64,000 nt of DNA. It comes from Dehalococcoidia bacterium (GTDB lineage Bacteria; Chloroflexota; Dehalococcoidia; UBA2979). Both the position numbers and the translations under genes were made by a program. Below the pieces are notes generated by a model, which had not been told where the DNA came from, searched no databases, and saw only the letters and a list, made by a program, of their open reading frames with translations. The stretch covers positions 124,001 through 188,000 of the forward strand of contig WHSU01000001.1 of assembly GCA_009379925.1 (NCBI GenBank). Direction: 5' to 3'. Positions 33,694 through 40,942 of this stretch are shown here, in pieces; the first letter of the stretch is position 1, and each line of letters starts with the position of its first letter.

Positions 33694-34005
33694 TCAGCGT
33701 TGCGAACGACGACGCCGGCGCCGGCTACCCGGCTGGTAGTCGGTGCGCCGCACCTCGGCGTCACGCTCCTCCAGGGCGTCCTCGAGCACAGCGCTCTGGT
33801 GTTGCTGGGCGGCGCTCTGCCGCAGCACCATGCGCTCGAGGTCGGGTGGGATGAACCACACGACGGCCAGCCCGACGACTGGCAGCGCCAGGCCAATGAT
33901 GGCGCCCAGCGCGAGGCTCCGGCCCTTGAAGTACGCGAGGCGAGCGGCGAGCCACGCGGCCAGCAGCCACACCACGACGAGTGCAACGATGACGACGTAG
34001 ACCAT
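33694..34005 (-). CDS. Small two-TM membrane protein, unknown
   Basis: A 103-residue protein with two membrane helices (about 2-20 and 29-49) and a charged C-terminal tail of helix-forming residues ending in a run of six arginines (RRRRRR) before SQR. GAGGGAG lies before ATG 34005. The layout resembles small phospholipase D-N-like or SHOCT-type membrane proteins, but no clear family motif is seen. It is convergent with the phosphorylase gene and divergent from the amidohydrolase gene; a dyad GTTGCGA-N5-TCGCAAC at 34084-34102 lies between the two starts. Confidence 0.65.
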   Translation of the reverse strand: MVYVVIVALVVVWLLAAWLAARLAYFKGRSLALGAIIGLALPVVGLAVVWFIPPDLERMVLRQSAAQQHQSAVLEDALEERDAEVRRTDYQPGSRRRRRRSQR

Positions 34006-34083
34006 CGGTCTCCCTCGAGCCTCCCGGGCGCTGTATCCCCAGCGTAGGCACGTTCGCGCATCCTGCGGGCGGCGGCAAGCGCT

Positions 34084-34163
34084 GTTGCGAGCGGTTCGCA
34101 ACCTACTGGCGGGTCACGGTCATGGCGACGCCGCATCTGCCGCGCGTCGTAGACTGCGCGGCA
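34084..34163. promoter_or_regulatory. Two inverted repeats in a divergent promoter region
   Basis: GTTGCGA-N5-TCGCAAC (34084-34102) and TGCCGCGC-N10-GCGCGGCA (34138-34163) are both perfect and lie between the two-TM protein gene and the amidohydrolase gene. Either could be an operator; the second overlaps the likely leader of the amidohydrolase mRNA and may fold as a hairpin. Confidence 0.35.
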
Positions 34164-34181
34164 GACACTCGGACGACGTAG

Positions 34182-35024
34182 ATGGACGAGGTGCCACCGG
34201 TGGCGGGACGCATTCGGGCGGTCGACTCGCTGATCAACTCGAGCTTCCTCGACCTCACCGGCGAGGGCGGCTCCGGGACGCTCAGCCACCTCTTCCCGGA
34301 CATCGAGTCGCGCCCGTCCTTCGAGGATCCGGAGACGATGCTGGAGTACCTCGACAGCCTCGACATCGGCGCATGCGTGATCTCGATCATGGAGCCGGGT
34401 CACGCGGAGTGGGTGGGCCAGGCGCACCGGCGCTTCCCCAGCAAGGTCCTGCCCGCGATGATGGTCGACCCCACCCTCGGGATGCCCGAGGTGCGGAAGG
34501 TGATCGAGTACCACGAGCGCTACGGTGTGCGCTGCCTGCGCATCCCGCCTTTCCGCTACACCCTGCCGCCCACGGACCGCGCCTACTGGCCGTTCTACGT
34601 GAAGGCCATAGAGCTGGACATCCCCGTCAGCATGAACGCCGGCATGCCGGGGCCTCGAAGGCCGGGCTGGGTCCAGGACCCGCGCTACTACGACGAGGTG
34701 GCGTACCACTTCCCGGAACTGCGGCTCATCATGACGCATTGCGGCCAGCCCTGGACCGAGGAGGCCATCGCGACGATCGGTCATTGGGACAACGTGTTTA
34801 TGTCATGTACATCGGTCGCGCCGAAGTACTGGCCGGACGCCCTCGTGCAGTTCATCAACACCCGCGGCCGCGAGAAAATGATGTTCGGCACGGAGTTCCC
34901 CACCATCCCCTGGGACCGCTCGCGCGAGGAGATTGAGGCGCGCGGGCTCCGGGAGCAAGTCGCCCCGCTCTTCTACGCCGAGAACGCAAAGCGCATCTAC
35001 GGCTGGGACTTCGATGTCGACTGA
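34182..35024 (+). CDS. Amidohydrolase-2 family protein without the N-terminal HxH
   Basis: A 280-residue TIM-barrel protein of the ACMSD/amidohydrolase-2 family (metal-dependent decarboxylases and hydrolases). RLIMTHCGQPW and MMFGTEFPTIPW match the barrel motifs that carry the second-metal His and the C-terminal acid, and FYAENAKRIYGWD ends the domain as usual. The N-terminal HxH that binds zinc is absent: the strand reads AVDSLINSSF where DxHxH is expected, and the late Asp is Glu. It may use another metal site or be catalytically altered. No strong ribosome site precedes the ATG. Its 3' end overlaps the convergent gene by 28 bases. Confidence 0.78.
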   Translation: MDEVPPVAGRIRAVDSLINSSFLDLTGEGGSGTLSHLFPDIESRPSFEDPETMLEYLDSLDIGACVISIMEPGHAEWVGQAHRRFPSKVLPAMMVDPTLGMPEVRKVIEYHERYGVRCLRIPPFRYTLPPTDRAYWPFYVKAIELDIPVSMNAGMPGPRRPGWVQDPRYYDEVAYHFPELRLIMTHCGQPWTEEAIATIGHWDNVFMSCTSVAPKYWPDALVQFINTRGREKMMFGTEFPTIPWDRSREEIEARGLREQVAPLFYAENAKRIYGWDFDVD

Positions 35025-35596
35025 GGGGGTTGCGTGGCGACAGCGGATGACTGATTGACGGAGAGTATGGACACCTCCGTCAAATCCTCGACCCACACGC
35101 GTCCTGCGGGGTCCTTAACATAGATGAACTGGTCGTGGCCGCCGATGACAAGCACAGGGACTCCTTCGCCGCCGCCCTCCCGTGCCACTGCCCCTTCTGC
35201 TCGCTGGAATGTGACCGCGGCCAGCGGTATCCCTGTAATCGAGAGCCCGCTCTCCGCAGCAGTCTGCGCCATTTCTGCGCGGGTTGCCGGGTAGAACAGC
35301 AATACGAACGCTGCGGTGAAGATCAGGACGCCGCGATCAGCCCCTGATAAGTCGGCCAGTGCCCTGCCCCGAGCGACACCGGCGAGTATCAAGAGAGTCA
35401 GGGAAACGCCAAAGCCCAGCACAATATTGGCCCAGGCGAGTTCCGCGCGAACGGTTAGCTCAATCGGAGGGAACGCTAACACCCACATCGCGAGTACTCC
35501 CCCAACGATGTAGATCCAGAACGAAGAAGCGCTTGTACCTTCTTCGGGCGTTCGGGCGTCAGTGAAGATTCCTAGCGCCTGCAAGCCCGAGATCAT
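34997..35596 (-). CDS. Membrane protein of unknown function, probably 3' part of a frameshifted gene
   Basis: A 199-residue protein with three hydrophobic segments (about 27-45, 56-74, 90-105) and a soluble C-terminal domain with VPVLVIGGHDQFIYVKDPAGRVWVEDL, seen as VIGGHDQFIYVKD, ending in a Gln/Ser-rich tail. Base composition is clearly less GC-rich than neighbours, suggesting transfer. ATG 35596 has GGAGGAAG upstream, yet those bases also encode an in-frame Ala-Gly-Gly of a longer hydrophobic stretch, and the upstream fragment ends in the other frame at the same place. The two are best read as one membrane gene with a frameshift near 35625. Confidence 0.6.
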   Translation of the reverse strand: MISGLQALGIFTDARTPEEGTSASSFWIYIVGGVLAMWVLAFPPIELTVRAELAWANIVLGFGVSLTLLILAGVARGRALADLSGADRGVLIFTAAFVLLFYPATRAEMAQTAAESGLSITGIPLAAVTFQRAEGAVAREGGGEGVPVLVIGGHDQFIYVKDPAGRVWVEDLTEVSILSVNQSSAVATQPPQSTSKSQP

Positions 35597-35786
35597 GACG
35601 CTTCCTCCAGCTAGCAGAAAGGACCTCTGCCTGCCGGGCGATGAGCTCCTGCGCAGTTGGGATGTACGGAGTAGAGCCGAGTCCCAAGGCTGTGAAGTAG
35701 GCGCGTTCAGAGGTTAGTCCGACGAAGTACAGATATGCACCGAGCAGCGATGCAGAAAGGACAGCCGCCGGCACGTACTTCAACAC
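35559..35786 (-). CDS. N-terminal fragment of the frameshifted membrane gene
   Basis: About 75 residues from a poorly supported start (GTG 35786 or GTG 35774). It holds one membrane helix (KYVPAAVLSASLLGAYLYFVG) seen as VPAAVLSASLLGAYLYFVG and then GLTSERAYFTALGLGSTPYI, a pattern common at the start of multi-TM proteins. After ARQAEVL the sequence becomes basic and atypical (SASWRKRHDLG), whereas the other frame continues as SFLLAGGSV and joins the next gene. Composition is low-GC like its partner. Confidence 0.45.
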   Translation of the reverse strand: MLKYVPAAVLSASLLGAYLYFVGLTSERAYFTALGLGSTPYIPTAQELIARQAEVLSASWRKRHDLGLAGARNLH

Positions 35787-35823
35787 CTCCGCATAGTCTA
35801 CAGGGAGTGCTGACTCGCGGCCC

Positions 35824-36753
35824 CTACCCCTCCGCGAGCCGGCACACCTCCTCGAGGTGACGCGCGACGAGGGCGGGCGCCTCCAGCGAGAGGTGGTGCG
35901 AGTACTCCGGAAGCTCCACCAGCTCGGCTCGAGGGAAGAACTGCTCTGCGCCTCGACCGGTCTGCGTCGGCTCAAAGCCCTGCGGCTCGTCCTCCGCGTC
36001 CTCGCGGTCGCGAGCGCGCAGGATGCGCACCGGGATGTCGAGGTGCCCGAACGCGACCGGCATCCCGCGCAACATCCCCAGCGAGTAGATCTCCCCCTCC
36101 ACGATCGGCGGGCAGGCGAGGGCGAACCCCGGCCCCTCCGAGGTCGGGCGCAGGCCGTACACGCAGTAGTCGCGCAGCACCTGCCGGTCCCAGCGCGCGA
36201 AGGGCAGGCGGTCCTCGAAGCGCGCGTACATCACGTCCGCGGAGTCGAACTGGTTTCGGCGCCGCGCGTACGGATGCTGGGCCGGGTCACGCGGCTCCAC
36301 GGGCTCCTGCTGCGCTCGCTCATCCTCCGCGCGGTCCGCCGAGATCGTCGGATCCACGAGCAGCATCGAGGCGAAGGCGCCCGGCACGTGCGCCCCGGCG
36401 TACGCGAGGATCGAGGCGCCGAACGAGTGCCCGCAGCCAATGGCGCCACGCAGGTCCAGCTCGCTCAACAGCATCTCGAGGTCCTCGGCCGACAGCGGCC
36501 AGGTGACCGGCGGCCCGCCCTTCGCGCTGCGCCCGTGGCCGCGGAGGTCGACCGAGAGGACTCGACGCCCGGGCAGCCGGCGCACGACCTCGTCCCAGAC
36601 GCGCCCGTGATGGCCGATACCGTGCGCCAGCACGACGGGCGGGCCGCCGCCGGGCCACTCCCAGATCGCCAGCTCAGTGCCGTTGACGGCCACACGTACC
36701 TCGCGCGGCTGCTCGCCGGGCGCGCGGCGTGCCTCGATGTCAGCGTCCGGCAT
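35824..36753 (-). CDS. Alpha/beta hydrolase
   Basis: A 309-residue hydrolase of the epoxide-hydrolase/haloperoxidase-like group. VVLAHGIGHHGRVWDEV is the oxyanion region, LSVDLRGHGRS the second turn, GCGHSFGASI carries the nucleophile Ser, and YSHHLSLEAP near the end gives the catalytic His. GAGGAGG precedes ATG 36753. Substrate unknown. It is divergent from the sensor-LuxR gene; a perfect dyad GTGAGGC-GA-GCCTCAC at 36806-36821 lies between them. Confidence 0.9.
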   Translation of the reverse strand: MPDADIEARRAPGEQPREVRVAVNGTELAIWEWPGGGPPVVLAHGIGHHGRVWDEVVRRLPGRRVLSVDLRGHGRSAKGGPPVTWPLSAEDLEMLLSELDLRGAIGCGHSFGASILAYAGAHVPGAFASMLLVDPTISADRAEDERAQQEPVEPRDPAQHPYARRRNQFDSADVMYARFEDRLPFARWDRQVLRDYCVYGLRPTSEGPGFALACPPIVEGEIYSLGMLRGMPVAFGHLDIPVRILRARDREDAEDEPQGFEPTQTGRGAEQFFPRAELVELPEYSHHLSLEAPALVARHLEEVCRLAEG

Positions 36754-36805
36754 CGGACCTCCTCGTGCAGTGGGGCAGACTTCGAGGCGAGTATACGGAG
36801 CCGCC

Positions 36806-36821
36806 GTGAGGCGAGCCTCAC
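36806..36821. promoter_or_regulatory. Palindrome GTGAGGCGAGCCTCAC, putative operator
   Basis: A 7-bp perfect inverted repeat with a 2-bp centre lies 53 bases upstream of the hydrolase start and 146 bases upstream of the sensor gene. A second hairpin, GCCCC-GATCT-GGGGC, is at 36882-36896. Both lie in the 213-base divergent gap. Confidence 0.4.
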
Positions 36822-36966
36822 CCACCTGCCCCTACGATCCGGCCGCGATCCGGGGCGCCAGCCGCCCGAAGCAGACCTGGAGCCCCGATCTGGGGCAAAA
36901 TCCCCCTCAGGAGAGACGCGCCGACCATGCACGACAGGCACGGTGGTCGTCGAAGGAGACCTACCG

Positions 36967-37326
36967 ATGACCTCGATGCCCATCTACCCCGCACCAACGA
37001 GCCTGCCGATGTGGTGGCTGGCGCCGTTCAACAGTCGCTGGACGTACTCCAGACTGCTCTTCCTCGTGCTCGCGCCGCCGCTCGGCCTGGCCTTCGCCGT
37101 TCCGCTGTTCGTGGGGCTGGTCGTGCGCGGCTCGCTCGCGTGGACGATCCCCGGCGTCGCGCTCCTCACCACCGTCGTCCTCGCTTCGAGGTGGGCTGGC
37201 GATCTCGACATCCTTCTCGTCAGGCACCTGGTCGGCATCGAGGTCCGACGGCCGCCTACGTGGTACGAACGGGACCTGCCGCTGCGCGAGCAGGCGAGGC
37301 AGATTCTCATCGACCCCTCCACCTGA
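36967..37326 (+). CDS. 5' part of sensor-domain/LuxR regulator, ends at in-frame TGA
   Basis: The first 119 codons of a larger gene. AAGGAG lies before ATG 36967. The sequence TYSRLLFLVLAPPLGLAFAV with two membrane helices, then LLVRHLVGIEVRRPPTWYERD, matches the first half of the 'putative sensor' domain (PF13796 type) found in histidine kinases and LuxR-type regulators. It stops at TGA 37324-37326 in LIDPST, exactly where the family has a conserved Trp (DPxTW), and the same frame continues with the second half of the domain. A TGG to TGA change explains this. Confidence 0.7.
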   Translation: MTSMPIYPAPTSLPMWWLAPFNSRWTYSRLLFLVLAPPLGLAFAVPLFVGLVVRGSLAWTIPGVALLTTVVLASRWAGDLDILLVRHLVGIEVRRPPTWYERDLPLREQARQILIDPST

Positions 37327-37359
37327 ACCGGGATCCTGTACCTGCTCTGCCGCTTCGCG

Positions 37360-38040
37360 ATGGGGATCGCTGCTGTCGTGACGCTCGCGGTCGGCACAGC
37401 CCTGCCACTTACCCTCATACTCGCGCCGGCCATCCTCCTCGCTCCCAACGTGTTCGGTGTGATGCTGCCCTTCCAGGCCCAGGATGGCTGGCTCGACCTA
37501 GAGTGGTGGACCATCGACACCGCGGTCGAGGCCTGGGCCGCGCTTCCCCTCGGGATCATCGGCCTCTTCGTGGCGCTGCACGCGTTCAACCTCATGGCGT
37601 GGACCTACGGGCAATGGGCGCGCCTGATGCTCGGTAGCCGTGCCGGGGAGATCCCGCGACCGCCGGCGACCTGGGTGCACGGGCGCTGGGCCCGGCTGAT
37701 GCGAGGTGGTCGCGAGCAGGACACCCGGGACCGATCGGTGACGATCGAGGACGGCGAGCCGATCCCCGCGGCGCGGGCGGTCCAGCATGCCTCGATCGCC
37801 GCGCTCACGCCGCGAGAACGCGAGGTGCTCCTGCTCATCTCGCGTGGCTACTCGAATGCGGAAATCGCCGAGGCTTTCGTCGTGAGCGAGGGCACCGTGA
37901 AGACGCACGTGAAGCGCGTGCTGACAAAGCTGGACGTGCGCGACCGGACGCAGGCGGCCGTCTTCGCGTTCGACTCCGGGTACGTGATACCCGCCGCGGC
38001 CACGGCAGCGAGTACGCAAACGACCGGCGGCGAAGGCTGA
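37360..38040 (+). CDS. 3' part of sensor-domain/LuxR regulator
   Basis: A 226-residue continuation in the same frame as the preceding piece. It starts with two more membrane helices (AAVVTLAVGTALPLTLILAP and LPLGIIGLFVALHAFNL), completing the four-helix sensor, and ends with a LuxR helix-turn-helix: LTPREREVLLLISRGYSN, EIAEAFVVSEGTVKTHVKRV and LDVRDRTQAAVFAF. No ribosome site precedes ATG 37360, so this piece is unlikely to be translated on its own. Its stop overlaps the next ATG (TGATG), coupling it to the small membrane protein. Confidence 0.75.
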   Translation: MGIAAVVTLAVGTALPLTLILAPAILLAPNVFGVMLPFQAQDGWLDLEWWTIDTAVEAWAALPLGIIGLFVALHAFNLMAWTYGQWARLMLGSRAGEIPRPPATWVHGRWARLMRGGREQDTRDRSVTIEDGEPIPAARAVQHASIAALTPREREVLLLISRGYSNAEIAEAFVVSEGTVKTHVKRVLTKLDVRDRTQAAVFAFDSGYVIPAAATAASTQTTGGEG

Positions 38041-38438
38041 TGCGGACGAGGGTGCGATGGACCTTTCGGGCGGTAGCGGTCGTCGCCGCTGTGCTGGCAA
38101 CCGTTCAGCCAGTCCTCGGGTCGTTCGCATTCTTCAGAGGTGGCGGCGCGGTGGACTACGATACCGTCCACCTAGTCGTGGGCGGCATCCTATACAACCT
38201 GGCGATCGTGCTCGCCGCGCTCGCCTTCTTCACCCGGTTTCGCCGGCGCTGGGTCATCCTGGCCGTCTGCGTCGTGCAGTACGTCCTCCTCCACGTTCAA
38301 CTGCGGCTCGGCCTTGAATCGAACGAGGACGCCGGCCTGCTCGCGTACCACATCCCCGTGGGCGTCCTGATCTTCTTCACGGCGTACCTGACGGTCACGC
38401 TGGGCTTCGGTCTGCGCCTGGAGTCCGAGAGCGCGTAA
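38040..38438 (+). CDS. Small four-TM membrane protein (DUF6220-like)
   Basis: A 132-residue protein with four predicted membrane helices (about 9-28, 42-62, 68-85, 100-122) and very short loops. His44 (VHLVVGG), His79 (LLHVQLRLG) and His103 (AYHIPVG) lie in or beside helices and could bind a cofactor such as heme, which is inference. The layout resembles the DUF6220 family. It starts within the stop of the LuxR-containing gene and is translationally coupled to it, so the two probably act together. Confidence 0.7.
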   Translation: MRTRVRWTFRAVAVVAAVLATVQPVLGSFAFFRGGGAVDYDTVHLVVGGILYNLAIVLAALAFFTRFRRRWVILAVCVVQYVLLHVQLRLGLESNEDAGLLAYHIPVGVLIFFTAYLTVTLGFGLRLESESA

Positions 38439-38525
38439 TCACGCCGGCGGGAGCAGTCGCCGAGGCAAGCCGAGGCAGGAGACTGGTGCCGAGCGGAGCG
38501 GTCCGAGGTGTGGCGGCACAAAGAA

Positions 38526-38564
38526 GAACCGCCCGCCACTCGATTGCTCGAGAGCGGGCGGTTC
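38526..38564 (-). terminator. Rho-independent terminator-like hairpin
   Basis: GAACCGCCCGC (38526-38536) pairs perfectly with 38554-38564 around 17 bases. Read on the minus strand the stem is followed by TTCTTTG, a short T-rich tail, so it best fits the end of the transcript from the gene at 38729-39463. The 164 bases between that gene's stop and the hairpin hold no coding sequence I can support; the remaining part of the 290-base gap (38439-38525) is featureless. Confidence 0.6.
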
Positions 38565-38728
38565 AAGTGTCAGAGGGATTCCGCCTGCCTCACTCGACCT
38601 CTCTGGCGGTTCGGTCGGTAAGGCGTCCCCCGCCTGACAAGAGGAGAATAGTCTCGTGCCACCAGGTCCAGAGGGCACTTATCGGCAATAGTGTCCCCAC
38701 TTCGTGAGATTGCATCAACGATCCGCGC

Positions 38729-39463
38729 CTACCCCGACGGGCGCACCGGCACCGCGCTATGGCGCTCAGGATCGAGTGCCTCGAAGACTGAGTGACCGAT
38801 CACGAACAGGCCCCGTTGGGGGAGCCAGAAGTCGCCCAGCCGCGCCTGCTCCTGGACCGCCCCGGACGGTCCGAGGTCAACGCCGCCGATGGTCGCGGAC
38901 GAGCGGTCGAGTACCCAGGTGCGGTACGGGTTGGCCTCGAACGCCTGTCCGTTGGGGACGGCGCCGCGCAGGCTCACCTTGCCGGCGCGGAGCATCACGC
39001 CCGCCATCGGTCCCATCGCCGCGAGCACGGCGCCCGAGCGCCAGAGCGCTCCGGGCATCGCGGAGGTCATGGCGCTCATCACGCCGGTGACCGGCGTGGT
39101 CTTGAGCGAGACGTCCCAGGTGAGGTCGGCGGCCGGCACGCGCACCGTGAACGCTTGCGGCCCCGTCCAGGCGATCTCGACCGCAGTCTCCTCGGAGTGC
39201 GACGAAGCGCTGCCGAAGAATCGAGGACAGCCCTGCATCGGTGGCACATCTGTGTAGAAGCTCCACGCGCCGTCCGGCGAGCGATGCCACACGCTGCGAT
39301 AGGCGGATCCGAGCGAGATAGCCGGAAACCGGCGCAGGGCCAGGATGTGTCCGGAGCGGAAGGGCGCGGACATGACGCCGTAGCCGTTGAAGTGTTCCCG
39401 ACCGTCTAGCGGGACGGTCGCCTCCCGCTCGAGCTGCTCGACGAGTGCGCGGACATCGCCCAT
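38729..39463 (-). CDS. Uncharacterised protein, possibly lipocalin/CrtC-like
   Basis: A 244-residue cytosolic protein without signal peptide or membrane helix, except a hydrophobic, Met/Ala-rich stretch around 130-160 (MSAMTSAMPGALWRSGAVLA region). Strands such as WSFYTDVPPMQGCPRFFG and AVEIAWTGPQAFTVRV suggest a beta-barrel like those of lipocalin or CrtC-type proteins, with little certainty. No family name can be given. It is 20 bp downstream of nothing on its strand except the SDR unit end; the SDR gene stop lies 20 bases before... its own start is at 39463, 21 bases after the SDR stop at 39484, so the two form an operon. Confidence 0.6.
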   Translation of the reverse strand: MGDVRALVEQLEREATVPLDGREHFNGYGVMSAPFRSGHILALRRFPAISLGSAYRSVWHRSPDGAWSFYTDVPPMQGCPRFFGSASSHSEETAVEIAWTGPQAFTVRVPAADLTWDVSLKTTPVTGVMSAMTSAMPGALWRSGAVLAAMGPMAGVMLRAGKVSLRGAVPNGQAFEANPYRTWVLDRSSATIGGVDLGPSGAVQEQARLGDFWLPQRGLFVIGHSVFEALDPERHSAVPVRPSG

Positions 39464-39483
39464 CGTGCCCTCCCATCTCGGCG

Positions 39484-40254
39484 CTAGGCGATCGAGTATC
39501 CCCCATCAACCGCGACCGACTGCCCCGTCACAAAGTCCGAGGCGTGCGAGGCCAGGAAGACGGCGGCGCCGGCCAGCTCCTCGGGCTCGCCGAAGCGTCG
39601 AGCGGGCGTCCGCGCGACGATCCGGTTGTAGAACGTCTCGTCCGACTTCGCGCCGGCAGTCATGTCCGTCGTGATCCAGCCCGGGATGATCGCGTTCACC
39701 TGGATACCGTCACGCGCCCAGGCCGCGGCCAGTGACTTCGTGAGCTGGATCACGCCGCCCTTGCTCGCGCTGTACGGCAACACGTTGGGACTCCCGAAGA
39801 GCGAGTACTCCGACCCGATATTGATCACCTTGCCGCGCCCGCCCTCCTTGAGCAGCGGAAACGCGGCCTGCGAGCACTGGAAGACCGCCTTCAGGTTCGT
39901 GCCCACGACGCGGTCCCATGTCTCCTCGGGCAGCGACTGCGGCGGACCGCCGCCAGCCACGCCCGCGTTGTTCACCAGGATGTCGAGCCGCCCGAACTCC
40001 GACCGCGCCCGCTCGACCGCGGCATCGATGTGCTCACGCTGCAACACGTCGCACGCCACTCCCATGGCACGGCGGCCGCACGCCTCGATCTCCGCGACCA
40101 CGGCGCGCGTCTTCTCCTCGTTGCGCGCCGCCACGACGATATCGGCGCCCGCGGCCGCGAGGCCCAGCGCGATCCCGCGGCCGATACCGCCGTTGCCGCC
40201 CGTGACGAGCGCGGCCGTGCCGGCAAGGTCGAATAGTGGGTTCGGCGCGGGCAT
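39484..40254 (-). CDS. Short-chain dehydrogenase/reductase
   Basis: A 256-residue classical SDR. TGGNGGIGRG is the NAD(P)-binding loop, NNAG (in ILVNNAGVAGG) the conserved strand, and Ser-Tyr-Lys of the active site are in GSEYSLFG and YSASKGG. The C-terminus has IIPGWITTDM and GQSVAVDGGYS, as in 3-oxoacyl-ACP reductase and gluconate dehydrogenase relatives. Substrate cannot be told. It is upstream of, and probably co-transcribed with, the 244-residue protein. Confidence 0.95.
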   Translation of the reverse strand: MPAPNPLFDLAGTAALVTGGNGGIGRGIALGLAAAGADIVVAARNEEKTRAVVAEIEACGRRAMGVACDVLQREHIDAAVERARSEFGRLDILVNNAGVAGGGPPQSLPEETWDRVVGTNLKAVFQCSQAAFPLLKEGGRGKVINIGSEYSLFGSPNVLPYSASKGGVIQLTKSLAAAWARDGIQVNAIIPGWITTDMTAGAKSDETFYNRIVARTPARRFGEPEELAGAAVFLASHASDFVTGQSVAVDGGYSIA

Positions 40255-40393
40255 CTGCTACCACCCTGCCCCGTGCGATCGAGGGCCGAAACGTAGCAGA
40301 TAGCCCCGTCCCAGGCTCGGGCTCGGGCTCGGTCCGCACCGTGCTGACTCCCCTTGCCCGCAGCGCGGGATAGGGCCGGGGGTGAGGGCAGGC

Positions 40394-40942
40394 TCAATCC
40401 ACCAGCGCCGCGATCACCTCGTCGACCACGGCGTCGGCCTTCGCCTGCATCTCCTCGTCGGTCGCGTCCTGGATAGGATGCGGGACGAAGACACGGCGCA
40501 CCTCCGGCAGGCCGAGGGCCTGTGCCTGCGCCTCGGCGGCCTCAACGAACTCGGTGCTGGCCAGGAACACCGAGGGGCGGCCGTTGATTTCGAACCAGGT
40601 CGTGTCGTGCACACTGCACGTCGTGCAGGACCCTCAGTCGGCGAGGGCCTCGATGACGAATTGGCACTCCTCCGCGATCTGGCGGCGGAGGTCGTCGGGC
40701 GCGGGCTTGGTGAACGTGAGCTTCGCGTAGCGGCGCAACTCGACGCCGGGGAGCCGCGCGCGCAGGCGCTCCTCCAGGCGGTCCAGCAGCACGTTCCCGC
40801 GCGGCTTCGAGATGTCGAGCAGGCCCACGGTCCCAACGATGTGCTCCGGGCGCGTCGTCAGCTGGCGCCGCAACGGCTCGCGCTCGTCGGTGGGGTCCAG
40901 GATCACCGTGCCCTGCATGCCCTGCGTCAGTCCCGTCGTCAT
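40394..40942 (-). CDS. UGSC-family selenoprotein (in-frame TGA = Sec)
   Basis: A 182-residue product if TGA 40634-40636 is read as selenocysteine at residue 103. The codons around it spell D-U-G-S-C-T-T-C, the signature of the UGSC family of (seleno)proteins, and the frame continues in family style: LEIN-type strand WFEINGRPSVF, EAAEAQAQALGLP and VFVPHPI, ending with Ala-Ala-Leu-Val-Asp. Sec103 and Cys106 could form a redox pair; Cys109 is close by. The downstream start GTG 40612 has no ribosome site. The ATG overlaps the stop of the thioredoxin-like gene (ATGA), making a coupled pair. Sec use requires selABCD elsewhere in the genome. Confidence 0.85.
40607..40619 (-). promoter_or_regulatory. 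Putative bacterial SECIS hairpin
   Basis: On the coding strand GTGCA-GTG-TGCAC forms a 5-bp stem with a GTG loop about 20 bases after the Sec TGA, the spacing and loop type expected of bacterial SECIS elements. A competing hairpin, CTGCAC-GAC-GTGCAG, lies nearer the TGA. Both are small, so folding calculation is needed to choose. Confidence 0.45.

Noticed and set aside
37324-37326. TGA as a selenocysteine codon
   Set aside because: Homologous domains have Trp here, no Cys or Sec motif is around it and no SECIS-like hairpin follows.
38565-38703. tRNA or SRP RNA near the 38.5 kb gap
   Set aside because: A GGTTCAAG string looks like a T-loop but belongs to the terminator stem; no cloverleaf, CCA end or SRP tetraloop is present.
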